A stretch of 55,394 nucleotides of DNA from Aliidiomarina sp. (GCF_022565475.1 NZ_JAIUMR010000015.1:1-55394), one strand, 5' to 3'. Counted from the first letter of the stretch, positions 26,202 to 37,472 are shown. The notes: generated by a model not told the origin, from the sequence alone. Numbers and translations are program-made.

Positions 26202-29200
26202 TGATTCAAAATCCTCTTGTGCAGTTCTTGCACCGAGCTTACCCGCGCTCGGTCATTCACCGTATGTGCTTTGACAGCAGCAAAACCTGCGTTCAATGTG
26301 GTGGTATAGCTGACGTTATTCAATAGCGCCTCGCGACGAATATAGACTGAGTCTTCAATCGCCTGGCGTCCTTCCACCGTATTAATGATGTAGCTGTACT
26401 CACCGTTTTTCACAGCATCGACAATGTTCGGTCGACCTTCTTGCAACTTATTCACTACGCTACATTGAATTCCTTGCGCCTGCAAGGCTGCAGCGGTACC
26501 ACGCGTTGCTTCAACACTAAAACCAAGCGCCGTGAGGCCACGAGCGAGGTCAATCACGCGCTTTTTATCACCTTCACGCACGGACAGCAAGGCTTTGCCT
26601 TTTAATGGCAGAGCTTGACCCGCCCCCAAGTTGGCCTTGGCATAAGCTTCTTCAAAGCTTTCACCGACGCCCATGACTTCACCCGTTGAGCGCATTTCTG
26701 GGCCACGAATTGGGTCAACGCCTTGAAACTTCGCAAACGGCACTACGACTTCTTTCACCGAATAGTAAGGTGGAATCACTTCGTCCAAACAATTCTGTTC
26801 TTTCAAAGACTTGCCGGCCATTACTCGCGCAGCAACCTTGGCTAATTGGATTCCAGTCGCTTTCGACACAAAAGGCACCGTGCGTGCCGCCCGTGGATTA
26901 ACTTCAATCAGGTATATTTCGTTGTTCTGAATGGCGAACTGGGTATTCATTAAACCACGTACGTTCAATTCGAACGCAAGCTTACGCACTTGTTCACGCA
27001 GCTCCGCTTGGGTGATGTCGCTCAACGAGTACGGTGGCAATGAACAAGCCGAGTCACCTGAATGCACGCCCGCTTGCTCGATATGCTGCATAATTCCGCC
27101 AATGAACACGTCTTCACCGTCACAAATTGCATCAATATCAACTTCAATCGCGTTGTCGAGGAAACGATCCAACAACACCGGTGCCGAGTTCGATACTTTC
27201 ACCGCTTCATTCAAATATCGACGCAAATCCGCTTGGTCATAAACGATTTCCATTGCCCGTCCGCCTAACACATACGATGGACGTACAACTAACGGGAAAC
27301 CAATCCGCTCTGACTCAATCATCGCTTGCTCGACCGTCGTTACCGTTGAGTTTTCCGGCTGTTTCAGACCTAATCGAGTCACTGCAGTCTGGAAGCGCTC
27401 ACGATCTTCAGCGCGGTCGATGGCGTCAGGCGACGTACCAATAATCGGCACACCGTTGGCTTCGAGGTCGCGCGCAAGTTTCAATGGCGTTTGACCGCCG
27501 TACTGGACGATGACACCTTTTGGTTTTTCAATACGGACAATTTCGAGCACGTCTTCCAGTGTAATCGGTTCGAAATACAAGCGGTCAGACGTGTCATAGT
27601 CGGTCGAAACCGTTTCTGGGTTACAGTTGACCATAATCGTCTCGTAACCATCTTCCCGCATGGCCAGTGCAGCGTGAACACAGCAGTAATCAAACTCGAT
27701 ACCTTGACCAATGCGGTTTGGACCACCACCGATGACCATGATCTTCTCACGGTCGCTTGGGCGCGCTTCGCACTCTTCGTCGTAGGTCGAATACATATAC
27801 GCTGTTTCGGAAGCGAATTCAGCAGCACAGGTATCAACGCGCTTATAGACTGGGAAAATACCGAACTCTTCACGACGTTTGCGGACTTCGCTTTCATGCA
27901 CGTCGAGAATTGCGGCTAAACGAGCATCCGCGAAACCTTTACGTTTCAGGTAGCGCAAGCTATCGGCGTCCATACCTGCTAAGCCGAGTTGCTCAACTTC
28001 GCGCTCTAAGGCGATAATTTCTTCGAGCTGAATCAGAAACCAGCGGTCGATTTTGGTCAAGTTAAAGACCTCGTCCAAACTCATCCCCATGCGGAATGCA
28101 TCACCGATATACCAAATACGCTCGGCACCCGGTTCTTTTAGTTCGCGAATAATCTTCGTCCGTGCTTCATCTGGCTCACTGAGATCAACAATTGGGTCTA
28201 ACCCGTTCATACCAAGCTCAAGGCCACGTAAAGCCTTCTGCATGGATTCTTGTTGGTTACGACCAATCGCCATCACCTCACCCACCGACTTCATTTGCGT
28301 GGTTAAGCGATCGTTCGCGCCAGCGAATTTTTCAAAGTTAAAGCGTGGAATCTTAGTCACCACGTAGTCGATCGCTGGCTCAAAGGATGCTGGCGTAACA
28401 CCGCCGGTAATGTCGTTAGCCAGTTCGTCAAGGGTGTAGCCGACGGCAAGTTTCGCCGCAACTTTGGCGATCGGGAAACCGGTCGCTTTTGACGCCAACG
28501 CGGAGGAGCGGCTCACTCGCGGGTTCATTTCAATAATGACCATACGGCCAGTGTCTGGACAAATACCAAATTGAACGTTCGAACCACCGGTTTCAACACC
28601 AATCTCACGCAGAACTGCCATCGAGGCATCACGCATAATCTGGTATTCTTTGTCGCTCAACGTTTGCGCTGGCGCGACCGTAATTGAATCGCCAGTGTGC
28701 ACGCCCATGGGGTCAAAATTTTCAATCGCGCAGACAATAATGCAGTTGTCGTTCTTGTCGCGGACGACTTCCATCTCATACTCTTTCCAGCCGATCAACG
28801 ACTCGTCAATGAGAAGCTCTTTCGTTCGTGACAATGCTAGACCACGTTTACAAATCTCTTCGAATTCGTCGCGGTTATAGGCGATACCGCCGCCGCTGCC
28901 ACCCATAGTGAATGACGGACGAATGATACAAGGGAAACCGATGCGCTCCAGGATATCGAAGGCTTCGTCCATACCGTGGGCGATTTCCGCACGCGGCGTT
29001 TCCAAACCAATCTTTTTCATGGCTTTGTCGAAACGATCGCGATCTTCGGCTTTGTCGATGGCATCAGCCGTCGCACCAATCATTTCAACGTTGTATTTTT
29101 CCAACACGCCTTGAGCGTCGAGCTCAAGTGCACAGTTCAGTGCGGTTTGCCCGCCCATGGTCGGTAAAATCGCGTCTGGACGTTCACGCTCAATGATTTT

Positions 29201-29425
29201 TTCCACCACTTCCCAGTGAATCGGCTCAATATAGGTTGCATCGGCCATTTCTGGGTCAGTCATAATCGTGGCGGGGTTCGAGTTCACCAAAATAACCCGG
29301 TAACCTTCTTCACGCAGCGCTTTACACGCTTGCGCACCAGAGTAGTCGAACTCACACGCTTGGCCGATAACAATTGGACCCGCGCCGATAATTAAAATAC
29401 TTTTTATGTCTGTACGTTTTGGCAT
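26198..29425 (-). CDS. carB: Carbamoyl-phosphate synthase large subunit
   Basis: 1075 residues (E. coli 1073). It makes carbamoyl phosphate from bicarbonate, ATP and the ammonia supplied by CarA, feeding pyrimidine and arginine synthesis. Two homologous ATP-grasp halves are evident: [19 protein letters not shown] at the N-terminus and [18 protein letters not shown] in the second half, each followed by a grasp domain ([26 protein letters not shown]). The C-terminal MGS-like allosteric domain has [14 protein letters not shown]. It lies 15 bp after carA and overlaps greA. Confidence 0.98.
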   Translation of the reverse strand: MPKRTDIKSILIIGAGPIVIGQACEFDYSGAQACKALREEGYRVILVNSNPATIMTDPEMADATYIEPIHWEVVEKIIERERPDAILPTMGGQTALNCALELDAQGVLEKYNVEMIGATADAIDKAEDRDRFDKAMKKIGLETPRAEIAHGMDEAFDILERIGFPCIIRPSFTMGGSGGGIAYNRDEFEEICKRGLALSRTKELLIDESLIGWKEYEMEVVRDKNDNCIIVCAIENFDPMGVHTGDSITVAPAQTLSDKEYQIMRDASMAVLREIGVETGGSNVQFGICPDTGRMVIIEMNPRVSRSSALASKATGFPIAKVAAKLAVGYTLDELANDITGGVTPASFEPAIDYVVTKIPRFNFEKFAGANDRLTTQMKSVGEVMAIGRNQQESMQKALRGLELGMNGLDPIVDLSEPDEARTKIIRELKEPGAERIWYIGDAFRMGMSLDEVFNLTKIDRWFLIQLEEIIALEREVEQLGLAGMDADSLRYLKRKGFADARLAAILDVHESEVRKRREEFGIFPVYKRVDTCAAEFASETAYMYSTYDEECEARPSDREKIMVIGGGPNRIGQGIEFDYCCVHAALAMREDGYETIMVNCNPETVSTDYDTSDRLYFEPITLEDVLEIVRIEKPKGVIVQYGGQTPLKLARDLEANGVPIIGTSPDAIDRAEDRERFQTAVTRLGLKQPENSTVTTVEQAMIESERIGFPLVVRPSYVLGGRAMEIVYDQADLRRYLNEAVKVSNSAPVLLDRFLDNAIEVDIDAICDGEDVFIGGIMQHIEQAGVHSGDSACSLPPYSLSDITQAELREQVRKLAFELNVRGLMNTQFAIQNNEIYLIEVNPRAARTVPFVSKATGIQLAKVAARVMAGKSLKEQNCLDEVIPPYYSVKEVVVPFAKFQGVDPIRGPEMRSTGEVMGVGESFEEAYAKANLGAGQALPLKGKALLSVREGDKKRVIDLARGLTALGFSVEATRGTAAALQAQGIQCSVVNKLQEGRPNIVDAVKNGEYSYIINTVEGRQAIEDSVYIRREALLNNVSYTTTLNAGFAAVKAHTVNDRARVSSVQELHKRILNQ

Positions 29426-29440
29426 CGTGGCATCCCGTCT

Positions 29441-30601
29441 TTATTGCTTCGCAGCTTCAAGCAGTTCAATGAAATGATCGAACAGTGGCGCAGCATCATG
29501 CGGCCCTGGACTCGCTTCTGGGTGACCTTGAAAACTAAATGCTGGTAGTTCAGTATGGTGAATGCCTTGCAGCGTGCCATCAAACAGAGACTTGTGAGTC
29601 GCTTTTAAGTGCGCTGGCAAGGACGCTTCTTCCACAGCGAAACCATGGTTCTGGCTGGTAATCATTACCCGACCTGTTGCAATGTCTTGCACCGGGTGGT
29701 TGGCGCCATGATGGCCATGTTTCATTTTTACGGTCGTCGCACCTGTGGCCAACGCCAAAAGTTGGTGGCCTAAACAAATACCGAAAACAGGCAATTGCTT
29801 TTCAAGGAATACTTTAATCGCTGCAATGGCGTAATCACAGGGTGCTGGATCACCTGGCCCATTGGAGAGAAAAACACCATCTGGGTTTAAGGCCAACACT
29901 TCGTCTGCGGACGTTTGTGCTGGCACCACAGTAATGCGGCAACCTCGATCGGCAAGCATGCGGAGGATATTTAACTTTGCTCCGAAGTCATAAGCAACGA
30001 CATGAAACTTGGTTTCGCCTTGTTGCTGATGTCCTTGGCCAAGCTTCCACGTACCTTCAGTCCACGGATAAGCAGCATCACAGCTCGCGACTTTCGCTAA
30101 GTCCATACCGGCTAAGCCGGGGAATGCTTTGGCAGCTTCGAGAGCGGCGCTAACCGGTGCTTCTTCACCAGCATTATAGGTCATGATACAGCCATCTTGT
30201 GCGCCCGTTTCACGCAAACGATTCGTCAAGCGACGCGTGTCAATATCGGCAATACCGAGAATATTTTGAGATTTCAAATAATCACTCAGCGACTGAGTGC
30301 TGCGGAAATTACTGGCGATGGGCGACAAGTCGCGGATGACTAACCCTTTGGCCCAAATGCGATCAGACTCAGTGTCTTCAGGGTTGGTGCCGTAATTACC
30401 AATATGTGGGTAAGTGAGGGTAACTATTTGTTCTGCGTATGAGGGGTCGGTTAAAATTTCTTGATAGCCGGTCATCGCCGTATTGAAAACAACTTCACCA
30501 ACAGCCTGCCCTTCCGCACCAATTGCTGTGCCGTAGAAAACAGAGCCGTCAGCAAGAACCAAAATGGCCCTACGCGTGGACTTACTCGCCGAAATACTCA
30601 A
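29441..30601 (-). CDS. carA: Carbamoyl-phosphate synthase small (glutaminase) subunit
   Basis: 386 residues from TTG 30601; E. coli CarA has 382. The start is set by an excellent GGAGGT four bases upstream; a longer frame to 30643 would run through a terminator hairpin. CarA releases ammonia from glutamine for CarB. The class I amidotransferase site is intact: Cys in [13 protein letters not shown], and the His-Glu pair in [13 protein letters not shown]-terminal small-subunit motifs include [11 protein letters not shown] and [13 protein letters not shown]. It follows dapB after 274 bp that contain a candidate attenuator. Confidence 0.96.
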   Translation of the reverse strand: MSISASKSTRRAILVLADGSVFYGTAIGAEGQAVGEVVFNTAMTGYQEILTDPSYAEQIVTLTYPHIGNYGTNPEDTESDRIWAKGLVIRDLSPIASNFRSTQSLSDYLKSQNILGIADIDTRRLTNRLRETGAQDGCIMTYNAGEEAPVSAALEAAKAFPGLAGMDLAKVASCDAAYPWTEGTWKLGQGHQQQGETKFHVVAYDFGAKLNILRMLADRGCRITVVPAQTSADEVLALNPDGVFLSNGPGDPAPCDYAIAAIKVFLEKQLPVFGICLGHQLLALATGATTVKMKHGHHGANHPVQDIATGRVMITSQNHGFAVEEASLPAHLKATHKSLFDGTLQGIHHTELPAFSFQGHPEASPGPHDAAPLFDHFIELLEAAKQ

Positions 30602-30605
30602 GGGT

Positions 30606-30611
30606 ACCTCC
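30606..30611 (-). promoter_or_regulatory. Strong ribosome binding site fixing the TTG start of carA
   Basis: GGAGGT on the minus strand four bases before TTG 30601; it begins seven bases after the T-run of the upstream hairpin. Confidence 0.8.
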
Positions 30612-30617
30612 GAACAT

Positions 30618-30650
30618 AAAAAAACGGGCAAGTTTGCTTTCACTTCCCCG
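30618..30650 (-). terminator. Terminator hairpin in the carA leader (candidate attenuator)
   Basis: On the minus strand CGGGGAAGT pairs with ACTTGCCCG (8 of 9 pairs) around an 8-nt loop and is followed by seven T, then the carA Shine-Dalgarno. A mini-ORF of eight codons (MIRCKAGK, 30640-30666) ends with its TGA at the start of the hairpin loop, but has no clear ribosome binding site. Either this ends dapB transcripts or it attenuates carAB. Confidence 0.65.
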
Positions 30651-30875
30651 CTTTACACCGAATCATGCACAGCCAGACCCACTTCAGTTTCGCTATTTTT
30701 TCACTCTAATTCCGTCCTAAACACAGCTTGTGCTGAGTCGAAAGAAGCGCGTTAAGCGTTCCTTTGCACATTCCTGTGGCACGAATAAAGTGAAAAAGTA
30801 AGCGGCGAACGGATGGCTGCACCTGTGCTTGCCGGCGTTCGGCAAATTGTTCGTATTCTACGAAAAATCGGCTTT

Positions 30876-31700
30876 CTAGTCTAGTCCGAGGACGTCTTTC
30901 ATCGCATAAATCTGCGCTTTTTTTTCTGACTGCAACCATGCAGCAGCACGCAGAGCGCCGTCAGCAAAGGTACTGCGGTTGGCTACGCGGTGAGTTAATT
31001 CGATACGTTCGCCACCCACCACCAAATAGACGGTGTGTTCACCGACAATGTCGCCAGCCCGTATGGTTGCAAAACCAATGCTGCCCTTTTGGTAGGTGTG
31101 ATCATCCGCATTCCGGTTCAGCTCGGCAACGTCGTCAAGCACTTGGCCACGGCCACGGGCTGCCGCCTCACCTAAGAATAAAGCGGTGCCAGAAGGTGCA
31201 TCGACCTTACGCGTATGGTGAGCTTCGAGTACTTCAATATCAGCGTCACAGCCAAACACGGCACTCGCCTGTTCCGTCAATGCAGCTAGTAAATTCACAC
31301 CAACACTGGTATTTGCAGCATACACAATTGGCACTGACGTAGCTGCAAGCGCCAAAGCATCGCGACCTGCCCCACTGAGCCCAGTCACACAAATCACGGC
31401 AGGTTTGGACAACTCAGCATAAACCTCAGCACGTCCTTCGAGGCCATCGGGCAAGGCAAAGTCGATAACCACATCGGCATCAGCAATAGCGTAGAGATCG
31501 TCTGTGAGCGCAACGCCATTGGCTTGACCAGAGGCTAACACGCCACTATCAACGCCGATACTATCAGACCCCACGCGTCCAATTGCTGCAGCAAGTGTGA
31601 AGCCATCATGGTTGCCCACCGCACGAATTACTTCACGTCCCATACGGCCGCTGGCTCCAACGACTGCTAACTTAATTTGTGTGGTTGTTTGTGCAGACAT
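30876..31700 (-). CDS. dapB: 4-hydroxy-tetrahydrodipicolinate reductase
   Basis: 274 residues (E. coli 273). It catalyses the NAD(P)H-dependent step to tetrahydrodipicolinate in lysine and meso-diaminopimelate synthesis. The N-terminal Rossmann motif VVGASGRMGREVIRAV and the active site EAHHTRKVDAPSGTAL are intact. The ATG at 31700 has AGGGAA upstream. It begins 23 bp after the symporter gene and may share its transcript. Confidence 0.97.
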   Translation of the reverse strand: MSAQTTTQIKLAVVGASGRMGREVIRAVGNHDGFTLAAAIGRVGSDSIGVDSGVLASGQANGVALTDDLYAIADADVVIDFALPDGLEGRAEVYAELSKPAVICVTGLSGAGRDALALAATSVPIVYAANTSVGVNLLAALTEQASAVFGCDADIEVLEAHHTRKVDAPSGTALFLGEAAARGRGQVLDDVAELNRNADDHTYQKGSIGFATIRAGDIVGEHTVYLVVGGERIELTHRVANRSTFADGALRAAAWLQSEKKAQIYAMKDVLGLD

Positions 31701-31723
31701 GCGTTCCCTTGTTTTACTTGTGT

Positions 31724-33016
31724 TTAACCCTGCTTCTGACTTGATGCCGATGACGAATGCAGGCTCTCATCGTTGCCACCACGTTGGCGTGCCAACTCTG
31801 CATTCAGTATGTCTTCATCGATCATCTGCTCTGAACGTGCCACGGTCGCCGACACCGCCATATCACCGGTGACATTGGTTGCTGTGCGCATCATATCAAT
31901 AATTCGGTCAATTGCAGCAATAAATGCAATACCTTCAAGTGGTAAACCGACTGCAGACAAGGTGACCGTTAACATCACCATGGCCGAACCAGGAACACCC
32001 GCGGTGCCAATCGATGCCAAGGTTGCTGTGACCATAATAATGGCATATTCGGTGAAACCGAGCGGTATGCCGTACAAATGGGCGATAAAAATAGCAGCAA
32101 TCGCTGGATAAATGCCGCCACAACCATCCATATTTATGGTTGCGCCAAGCGGCAGCGAGAAACTGGCGTATTCTTTTTTAACGCCCAAGCGTTCGGTTGT
32201 GGTTTTCAACGTTGACGGCAAGGTACCAAAACTACTGGACGTCGAATAGGCAATGACTTGCGTTGGAAAAATAGCACGGAAAAATTGCATCGGTTTAATT
32301 TTTGCGCCCCAACGTACCAAGCTACCATAGACAAAAATAATGTGAATTAAGCAGGCAAGATAAATCGCGACAATGAATTTACCCAGCGGTAGAAGCATTT
32401 CTAAGCCATAGGTACCGACCACCCAAGCCATTAAACCAAAAACACCGATGGGGGTCAGTTCCAACACATAGCGAGTGATTTGATACATGACTTCTGCGCC
32501 AGCATTAAAGAAATCACGCACCGGTGCGGCTTTCTCTTTCAAAGCATTCAGTGCAATCGCTAACAACACGGCAAAGAAAATAATTTGCAGCACGCGTCCT
32601 TCCGCTAACGCCGCAAATGGGTTAGTTGGAATCACACTCAACAAGACTTGCGAAACGGGCGGAATGTCACGCTCAACCACCTCACCTGCCGTTAGTTCAA
32701 CCGTTGGCGTGAGATCCATGAAGGTACCCACCGCTAATCCAATGGCACTGGCAATGAACGCGGTAAGTAGAAATAAACCAACGGTTTTCGACGCTAAGCG
32801 ACCGAGGTTGTTGTGACTTTGCATGCTCGTAATGCTGCTCACAATCGCAAACAGAATGAGTGGCGCAACCAACATTTGAATCGAGCGCACAAACAATTGC
32901 CCAAGTGGCTGCATCGCAGCCCCAATCTCAGGGAGACCAAAACCAAGTAAGGCGCCAAGCACAAACGCGCCGAGCACCCGCTGCCAAAATGGAATCGCAA
33001 ACCAAGCTTTAAACAT
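31724..33016 (-). CDS. Sodium/proton:dicarboxylate (acidic amino acid) symporter, DAACS family
   Basis: 430 residues from ATG 33016 (MFKAWFAIPFWQRVLGAF). It is an inner-membrane secondary transporter with eight membrane helices and two re-entrant hairpins. Diagnostic motifs: the serine-rich HP1 tip SSSFGTLPSTL, NMDGCGGIYPA in TM7, the HP2 GTAGVPGSA and TM8 DRIIDMMRTATNVTGD. The TM8 Arg and Asp, at the positions that coordinate acidic substrates in GltPh, point to glutamate/aspartate or C4-dicarboxylates as substrate. The NMDG(C) rather than NMDG(T) is a small deviation. It precedes dapB by 23 bp. Exact substrate is not determinable here. Confidence 0.9.
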   Translation of the reverse strand: MFKAWFAIPFWQRVLGAFVLGALLGFGLPEIGAAMQPLGQLFVRSIQMLVAPLILFAIVSSITSMQSHNNLGRLASKTVGLFLLTAFIASAIGLAVGTFMDLTPTVELTAGEVVERDIPPVSQVLLSVIPTNPFAALAEGRVLQIIFFAVLLAIALNALKEKAAPVRDFFNAGAEVMYQITRYVLELTPIGVFGLMAWVVGTYGLEMLLPLGKFIVAIYLACLIHIIFVYGSLVRWGAKIKPMQFFRAIFPTQVIAYSTSSSFGTLPSTLKTTTERLGVKKEYASFSLPLGATINMDGCGGIYPAIAAIFIAHLYGIPLGFTEYAIIMVTATLASIGTAGVPGSAMVMLTVTLSAVGLPLEGIAFIAAIDRIIDMMRTATNVTGDMAVSATVARSEQMIDEDILNAELARQRGGNDESLHSSSASSQKQG

Positions 33017-33118
33017 ACTTATCCCGTTGAATTGGACTGTTCTCACCGACGGTTCAGCGCCGACAAAGAAGCAGACAAGAGGAAGCAGACTCTCACCACC
33101 GCAACCTCAAGCCTAAAA

Positions 33119-33164
33119 CAAAAAACCGTTCTGATCAGAGACTGTACTGTTCAGAACGGTTTTT
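33119..33164 (-). terminator. Strong terminator after the LoiP-like gene
   Basis: A perfect 14-bp stem (AAAAACCGTTCTGA / TCAGAACGGTTTTT) with a 16-nt loop. On the minus strand TTTTTTGTTTT follows. Confidence 0.88.
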
Positions 33165-33200
33165 CGGAAAGAATAGATTCATCTTACTTAGATCAATTTT

Positions 33201-34043
33201 TTATGCTTCCTCTTCGTGCATTTGATCTAATTTGGCCGGGCGTGGACAGCGGGTTAATCGTCCCTGGCGCGCTCGCTCTTCATAATAGGGCATGACTTGC
33301 GGAATTTGGTTGGTTAAATCACGAATCCGACTATCCGGTGAAGGGTGCGTCGACAGTAATTCTGGCGTACCACCGCCCCCAGCTTGAGCCATAAGCTCCC
33401 AGAGGCGCGGTGCTTGATCTGGTTGAAAACCGGCGCGCGCCATTAAATCCAAGCCGATCTCGTCTGCTTCTGATTCATGACGACGACTGTAGGGTAATGC
33501 CACTGCCAATTGGCTGGTGATACCAAGACCTGCCATAATCATCGCGCGTTGGCCGGCAGAACGATCCGACGTGGCGATGTCCGCCGCTAACAAGCCCGCA
33601 CTGATGAGTAAATTCGTCGATAAACGTTCACTACTATGATCAGCCATGACGTGACCGATTTCATGCCCCATCACGGCCGCTACCTGATGCTCGTTCTCCG
33701 CCAGCTTCAAAATGCCGGTATAAAAGCCGATAAATCCACCTGGCAAAGCAAAAGCGTTAATCGTCGCCGACTCAAACACGACAACTTCCCATTCAATATG
33801 GCTATATTCTTGCGGTAATACCTCAATAATTGCGTCAGCAATACACTGGGCATATTGATTTAACTCAGGATCACTGGAAACCTTTTCTTCTTGCTTAATT
33901 TGTGCAAACGCCTCAGCCCCCATGGAGTTTAGCGCGCTACCAGAAAAGAAATTCAACTGCTTACGTCCAGTGGGAGACGTCGTACAGGCAGCAATCACAA
34001 TGACGGTCACCATAACGGTCAGTAACTTCATGAATGGCTTCAT
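33201..34043 (-). CDS. M48-family metalloprotease lipoprotein (LoiP/YcaL-like)
   Basis: 280 residues from ATG 34043, which has AAGGAG upstream. The signal peptide ends in the lipobox VIAAC (Cys20), so it is a lipoprotein, probably anchored in the outer membrane. The zinc site HEIGH is at His127-His131, with the downstream ExEAD motif in RRHESEADEIG. These features fit the LoiP/YcaL/BepA-like M48C group that acts on misfolded outer-membrane proteins; no TPR tail is present, which argues against BepA. It has its own promoter and terminator and so is monocistronic. Confidence 0.9.
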   Translation of the reverse strand: MKPFMKLLTVMVTVIVIAACTTSPTGRKQLNFFSGSALNSMGAEAFAQIKQEEKVSSDPELNQYAQCIADAIIEVLPQEYSHIEWEVVVFESATINAFALPGGFIGFYTGILKLAENEHQVAAVMGHEIGHVMADHSSERLSTNLLISAGLLAADIATSDRSAGQRAMIMAGLGITSQLAVALPYSRRHESEADEIGLDLMARAGFQPDQAPRLWELMAQAGGGGTPELLSTHPSPDSRIRDLTNQIPQVMPYYEERARQGRLTRCPRPAKLDQMHEEEA

Positions 34044-34087
34044 CAGGCTCTCCTTATTGAGTGATATCAAATCACTAGTCAGCTCAA

Positions 34088-34116
34088 AGTATAGAGTTGA
34101 CCCCGTTAGAATACAA
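34088..34116 (-). promoter_or_regulatory. Sigma-70 promoter for the LoiP-like gene
   Basis: Minus-strand -35 TTGTAT (34111-34116), 17-bp spacer, -10 TATACT (34088-34093). A perfect inverted repeat GTGAT-N5-ATCAC (34061-34075) lies in the leader between promoter and start. Confidence 0.72.
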
Positions 34117-34192
34117 AACCTTATCGCTCATATTAAACAAACTCTTACAAACAGCGCCTTACCAATTCTTGTAGAACACAATGCGCAAAAAC

Positions 34193-34227
34193 CAAAAAAA
34201 TGCCAACCCATCGCTGGATTGGCATTT
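34193..34227 (-). terminator. Intrinsic terminator of dnaJ
   Basis: A 13-bp stem with one mismatch (AAATGCCAAcCCA / TGGaTTGGCATTT) and a TCGC loop, followed on the minus strand by more than seven T in the stem tail. It lies 27 bp after dnaJ. Confidence 0.85.
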
Positions 34228-34254
34228 CTATTTCATCAAGCCTTGACCGAGTAC

Positions 34255-35400
34255 TTAGTTGCCAGTGAGGTCGTCGAAGAACTTCTTCACACCGTCGAAG
34301 AAGCCTCGTTCTTTCGGCCGGTAGCGCGCAGCTTCGTCGCCCACTCCCATCGAATCTTCTAACTCTTTCAGCATAGCCTTCTGTTTCGCCGATAAGTTCA
34401 CTGGCGTTTCAATCACAGCTTTACACACCAAGTCGCCGACGGCGCCGGAGCGCACTGACTTCACGCCTTTGCCACGTAAACGGAACATTTTACCAGTCTG
34501 TGTTTCTGCTGGAATTTTTAACTTCACGCGGCCATCTAAGGTTGGCACTTCGACTTCGCCACCGAGCGCTGCGTGGGTAAAGCTAATCGGCACTTCACAA
34601 TAGAGATTATTGCCATCACGTTTGAAGATTTTGTGTTCGCGCACATGCACTTGCACGTACAAATCACCGCTCGGAGCGCCGTGCTCACCTGCTTCACCTT
34701 CACCACTCAAGCGAACGCGATCACCGGTGTCTACGCCACCCGGAATCTTCACATTCAGGGTCTTTGTTTTTTCCACACGACCATGACCATGGCAGCTACG
34801 GCATGGGTTCTTCACAATCGTGCCGCGACCATGACACTGTGGACAGGTCTGTTGCACCGCAAAGAAGCCCTGACGCACTTGAATCTGGCCAGCGCCATGA
34901 CAGTAATCACAGGTTGCTGGTGTGCCACCGTCAGCGGAACCAGTTCCGTCACAGTCATCACAGTGGCTCATGCGCGGAATACGAATTTCCACTTCTTTGC
35001 CGCGTACCGCTTCTTCAAGCGTTAATTCAATGTCATAGCGTAAATCTGCGCCACGTTGCGCGCGACGACCGCCACCACGGCGACCACCGCCGAAAATATC
35101 GCCAAACACGTCACCGAAAATGTCCGAGAAGTCAGCACCACCGCCACCAAAGCCACCAGGGCCTCCGCGCGATTGATCAAACGCGTCATGACCATACTGA
35201 TCGTACATCCGACGCTTTTCCGGATCGTTCAGAATTTCGTACGCTTCTTTGACGTCCTTAAACTTAGCTTCAAGTTCTTTATCGCCCTTTGTACGGTCTG
35301 GGTGATATTTCATAGCCAGCTTTTTGTACGCTTTTTTGATTTCGCGTTCGCCGGCATCTTTTGCCACGCCAAGGACTTGGTAATAATCAGGTTTAGCCAT
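34255..35400 (-). CDS. dnaJ: Chaperone protein DnaJ
   Basis: 381 residues from ATG 35400 ([12 protein letters not shown]). DnaJ is the Hsp40 co-chaperone that delivers substrates to DnaK and stimulates its ATPase. The J domain contains KYHPDR (HPD). A Gly/Phe-rich linker follows ([11 protein letters not shown]), then the zinc domain with four CxxCxGxG repeats ([32 protein letters not shown]) and the C-terminal substrate domains. It lies 108 bp after dnaK with a strong hairpin between them. Confidence 0.98.
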   Translation of the reverse strand: MAKPDYYQVLGVAKDAGEREIKKAYKKLAMKYHPDRTKGDKELEAKFKDVKEAYEILNDPEKRRMYDQYGHDAFDQSRGGPGGFGGGGADFSDIFGDVFGDIFGGGRRGGGRRAQRGADLRYDIELTLEEAVRGKEVEIRIPRMSHCDDCDGTGSADGGTPATCDYCHGAGQIQVRQGFFAVQQTCPQCHGRGTIVKNPCRSCHGHGRVEKTKTLNVKIPGGVDTGDRVRLSGEGEAGEHGAPSGDLYVQVHVREHKIFKRDGNNLYCEVPISFTHAALGGEVEVPTLDGRVKLKIPAETQTGKMFRLRGKGVKSVRSGAVGDLVCKAVIETPVNLSAKQKAMLKELEDSMGVGDEAARYRPKERGFFDGVKKFFDDLTGN

Positions 35401-35451
35401 AAATTCTCGCCACAATTTACTTGGGTTTTAAGCGCCTGTTACAGACACACA

Positions 35452-35480
35452 CACGGGCGTCTCCGAAGGAAACGCCCGTG
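35452..35480 (-). other. Stable dnaK-dnaJ intergenic hairpin without a U-tract
   Basis: On the minus strand a 13-bp stem (one G-T wobble) with a TTC loop, flanks CACGGGCG / CGCCCGTG, is followed by GTGTGTGTCTG rather than T. It lacks a terminator tail, so it more likely stabilises the dnaK message or dampens dnaJ expression. Confidence 0.75.
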
Positions 35481-35508
35481 CTACTTAGTCATGAATCACG
35501 CGAGCGTC

Positions 35509-37431
35509 TTACTTTTTCTCGTCGTCTTTCACTTCTTCAAACTCAGCGTCGACCACATCGTCGGCTGCATCGCTCGCCGCGCTGCTATCCGCACCGCTTG
35601 CTTGCTGTTGCTGAGCTTTCTGCTGGGCAATTTCCATCAACTTCGCAGACTTCTCCATCAGCGCTTGTGACTTCGCCTCAATCGCTTCTTTGTCACTTGC
35701 TTTAATCGCGTCTTCTAGCTCGCTGATGGCGCCTTCAATTGCAGATTTGTCATCTGCAGGTAGATCGTCGCCAGCTTCTTCAACTTGCTTCTTGGTAGCG
35801 TGGACCAAAGCATCTGCTTGGTTCCGCGCTTGCACCATTTCTTCAAATTTCTTGTCTTCTTCAGCGTGCGCTTCCGCGTCACGAACCATTTTCTCGACTT
35901 CGTCATCGCTCAGACCAGAAGACGCTTTAATAGTGATCTTCTGCTCTTTGCCGGTGTCTTTGTCTTTCGCCGACACATGCAAGATACCGTCTGCGTCAAT
36001 ATCGAAGGTGACTTCGATTTGCGGCACACCGCGCGCCGCTGGACGAATACCTTCAAGGTTAAACTGACCTAATGACTTGTTGTCACTTGAACGCTTACGC
36101 TCACCCTGCAACACATGAATCGTTACTGCAGACTGGTTGTCATCCGCTGTTGAGAAGGTTTGCGATTTCTTCGTTGGAATCGTCGTATTCTTCTCAATCA
36201 AGGTGGTCATGACACCACCCATGGTTTCAATACCAAGTGATAACGGACACACGTCAAGCAAGAGTACGTCTTTCACGTCACCTTGAAGTACACCAGCTTG
36301 CACTGCTGCACCCACGGCAACTGCTTCGTCTGGGTTCACGTCTTTACGTGCTTCTTTACCAAAGAAGTCGGCAACAACTTGCTGGACTTTCGGCATCCGC
36401 GTCTGACCACCAACCAAAATAATATCGTTGATGTCACCCACTTTCAGACCTGCATCGGCAAGTGCTTGCTTCACTGGTTCCAGGGTTTTCTGCACCATGT
36501 CTTCAACTAACGACTCAAGCTTCGAGCGCGTTAATTTGATTGCCATGTGCTTCGGACCAGTTGCATCGGCAGTAATATAAGGCAAGTTCACTTCAGTTTG
36601 TTGCGCTGAAGACAACTCGATCTTGGCCTTCTCACCAGCTTCTTTCAGACGCTGCATCGCTAACGGATCTTTCCGTAAGTCGATACCTTGGTCCTTCTGG
36701 AACTGTTCAACTAGGTAGTTGATGACACGGTTATCAAAGTCTTCACCACCTAAGTGTGTATCACCATTGGTCGCGAGTACTTCAAAGGTATGTTCGCCAT
36801 CAACTTCGTCAATTTCGATGATAGAGATATCAAACGTACCGCCACCTAAGTCATACACAGCAACCGTGCGGTCACCTGACTTTTTGTCCATACCGTAGGC
36901 TAATGCAGCAGCAGTTGGCTCGTTAATAATCCGCTTCACTTCAAGACCGGCAATGCGGCCTGCGTCTTTGGTGGCTTGACGTTGAGCGTCGTTAAAGTAA
37001 GCCGGAACGGTGATGACCGCTTCGGTAACTTTCTCGCCAAGGTAGTCTTCCGCTGTTTTCTTCATTTTCTTCAGAACTTCAGCAGAAATTTGTGGTGGCG
37101 CTTTTTTCTCGCCTTTCACTTCGACCCACGCGTCGCCATTATCGGCTTTGGCGATACCAAACGGCATAATGCCGATGTCGCGCTGTACTTCTTCGTCTTC
37201 GAAGCGACGACCGATTAAACGCTTAATCGCAAATAAAGTATTTTTCGGGTTGGTGACTGCTTGGCGTTTTGCCGGCGCACCGACTAACACTTCACCGTCA
37301 TCGGCAAAAGCGACCACTGACGGAGTTGTACGATCGCCTTCCGCGTTTTCAATAACGCGAGCTTTGTCACCATCCATAATGGCCACACACGAGTTGGTGG
37401 TGCCTAAATCGATACCAATGATTTTACCCAT
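35509..37431 (-). CDS. dnaK: Chaperone protein DnaK (Hsp70)
   Basis: 640 residues from ATG 37431 ([14 protein letters not shown]), GGAGA upstream; E. coli DnaK has 638. The ATPase domain shows [25 protein letters not shown] and [10 protein letters not shown]; the linker and substrate domain ([18 protein letters not shown]) follow, and the helical lid ends in an acidic tail [11 protein letters not shown]. It is in the grpE-dnaK-dnaJ cluster with its own heat-shock promoter in the grpE-dnaK gap. Confidence 0.98.
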   Translation of the reverse strand: MGKIIGIDLGTTNSCVAIMDGDKARVIENAEGDRTTPSVVAFADDGEVLVGAPAKRQAVTNPKNTLFAIKRLIGRRFEDEEVQRDIGIMPFGIAKADNGDAWVEVKGEKKAPPQISAEVLKKMKKTAEDYLGEKVTEAVITVPAYFNDAQRQATKDAGRIAGLEVKRIINEPTAAALAYGMDKKSGDRTVAVYDLGGGTFDISIIEIDEVDGEHTFEVLATNGDTHLGGEDFDNRVINYLVEQFQKDQGIDLRKDPLAMQRLKEAGEKAKIELSSAQQTEVNLPYITADATGPKHMAIKLTRSKLESLVEDMVQKTLEPVKQALADAGLKVGDINDIILVGGQTRMPKVQQVVADFFGKEARKDVNPDEAVAVGAAVQAGVLQGDVKDVLLLDVCPLSLGIETMGGVMTTLIEKNTTIPTKKSQTFSTADDNQSAVTIHVLQGERKRSSDNKSLGQFNLEGIRPAARGVPQIEVTFDIDADGILHVSAKDKDTGKEQKITIKASSGLSDDEVEKMVRDAEAHAEEDKKFEEMVQARNQADALVHATKKQVEEAGDDLPADDKSAIEGAISELEDAIKASDKEAIEAKSQALMEKSAKLMEIAQQKAQQQQASGADSSAASDAADDVVDAEFEEVKDDEKK

Positions 37432-37472
37432 AACTATCTCCACACTTTCAAATTGATTCCGGGATGTCTTCT

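Noticed and set aside
30706-30771. 21-codon frame (MCKGTLN...) as a carA leader peptide
   Set aside because: AGGA abuts the ATG with no spacing, the codons show no Arg or pyrimidine-type pattern, and it ends far from the terminator hairpin.
35056-35670. 204-codon plus-strand open frame
   Set aside because: Antisense to dnaJ and the dnaK tail, low-complexity Thr/Ala content, no start signal.
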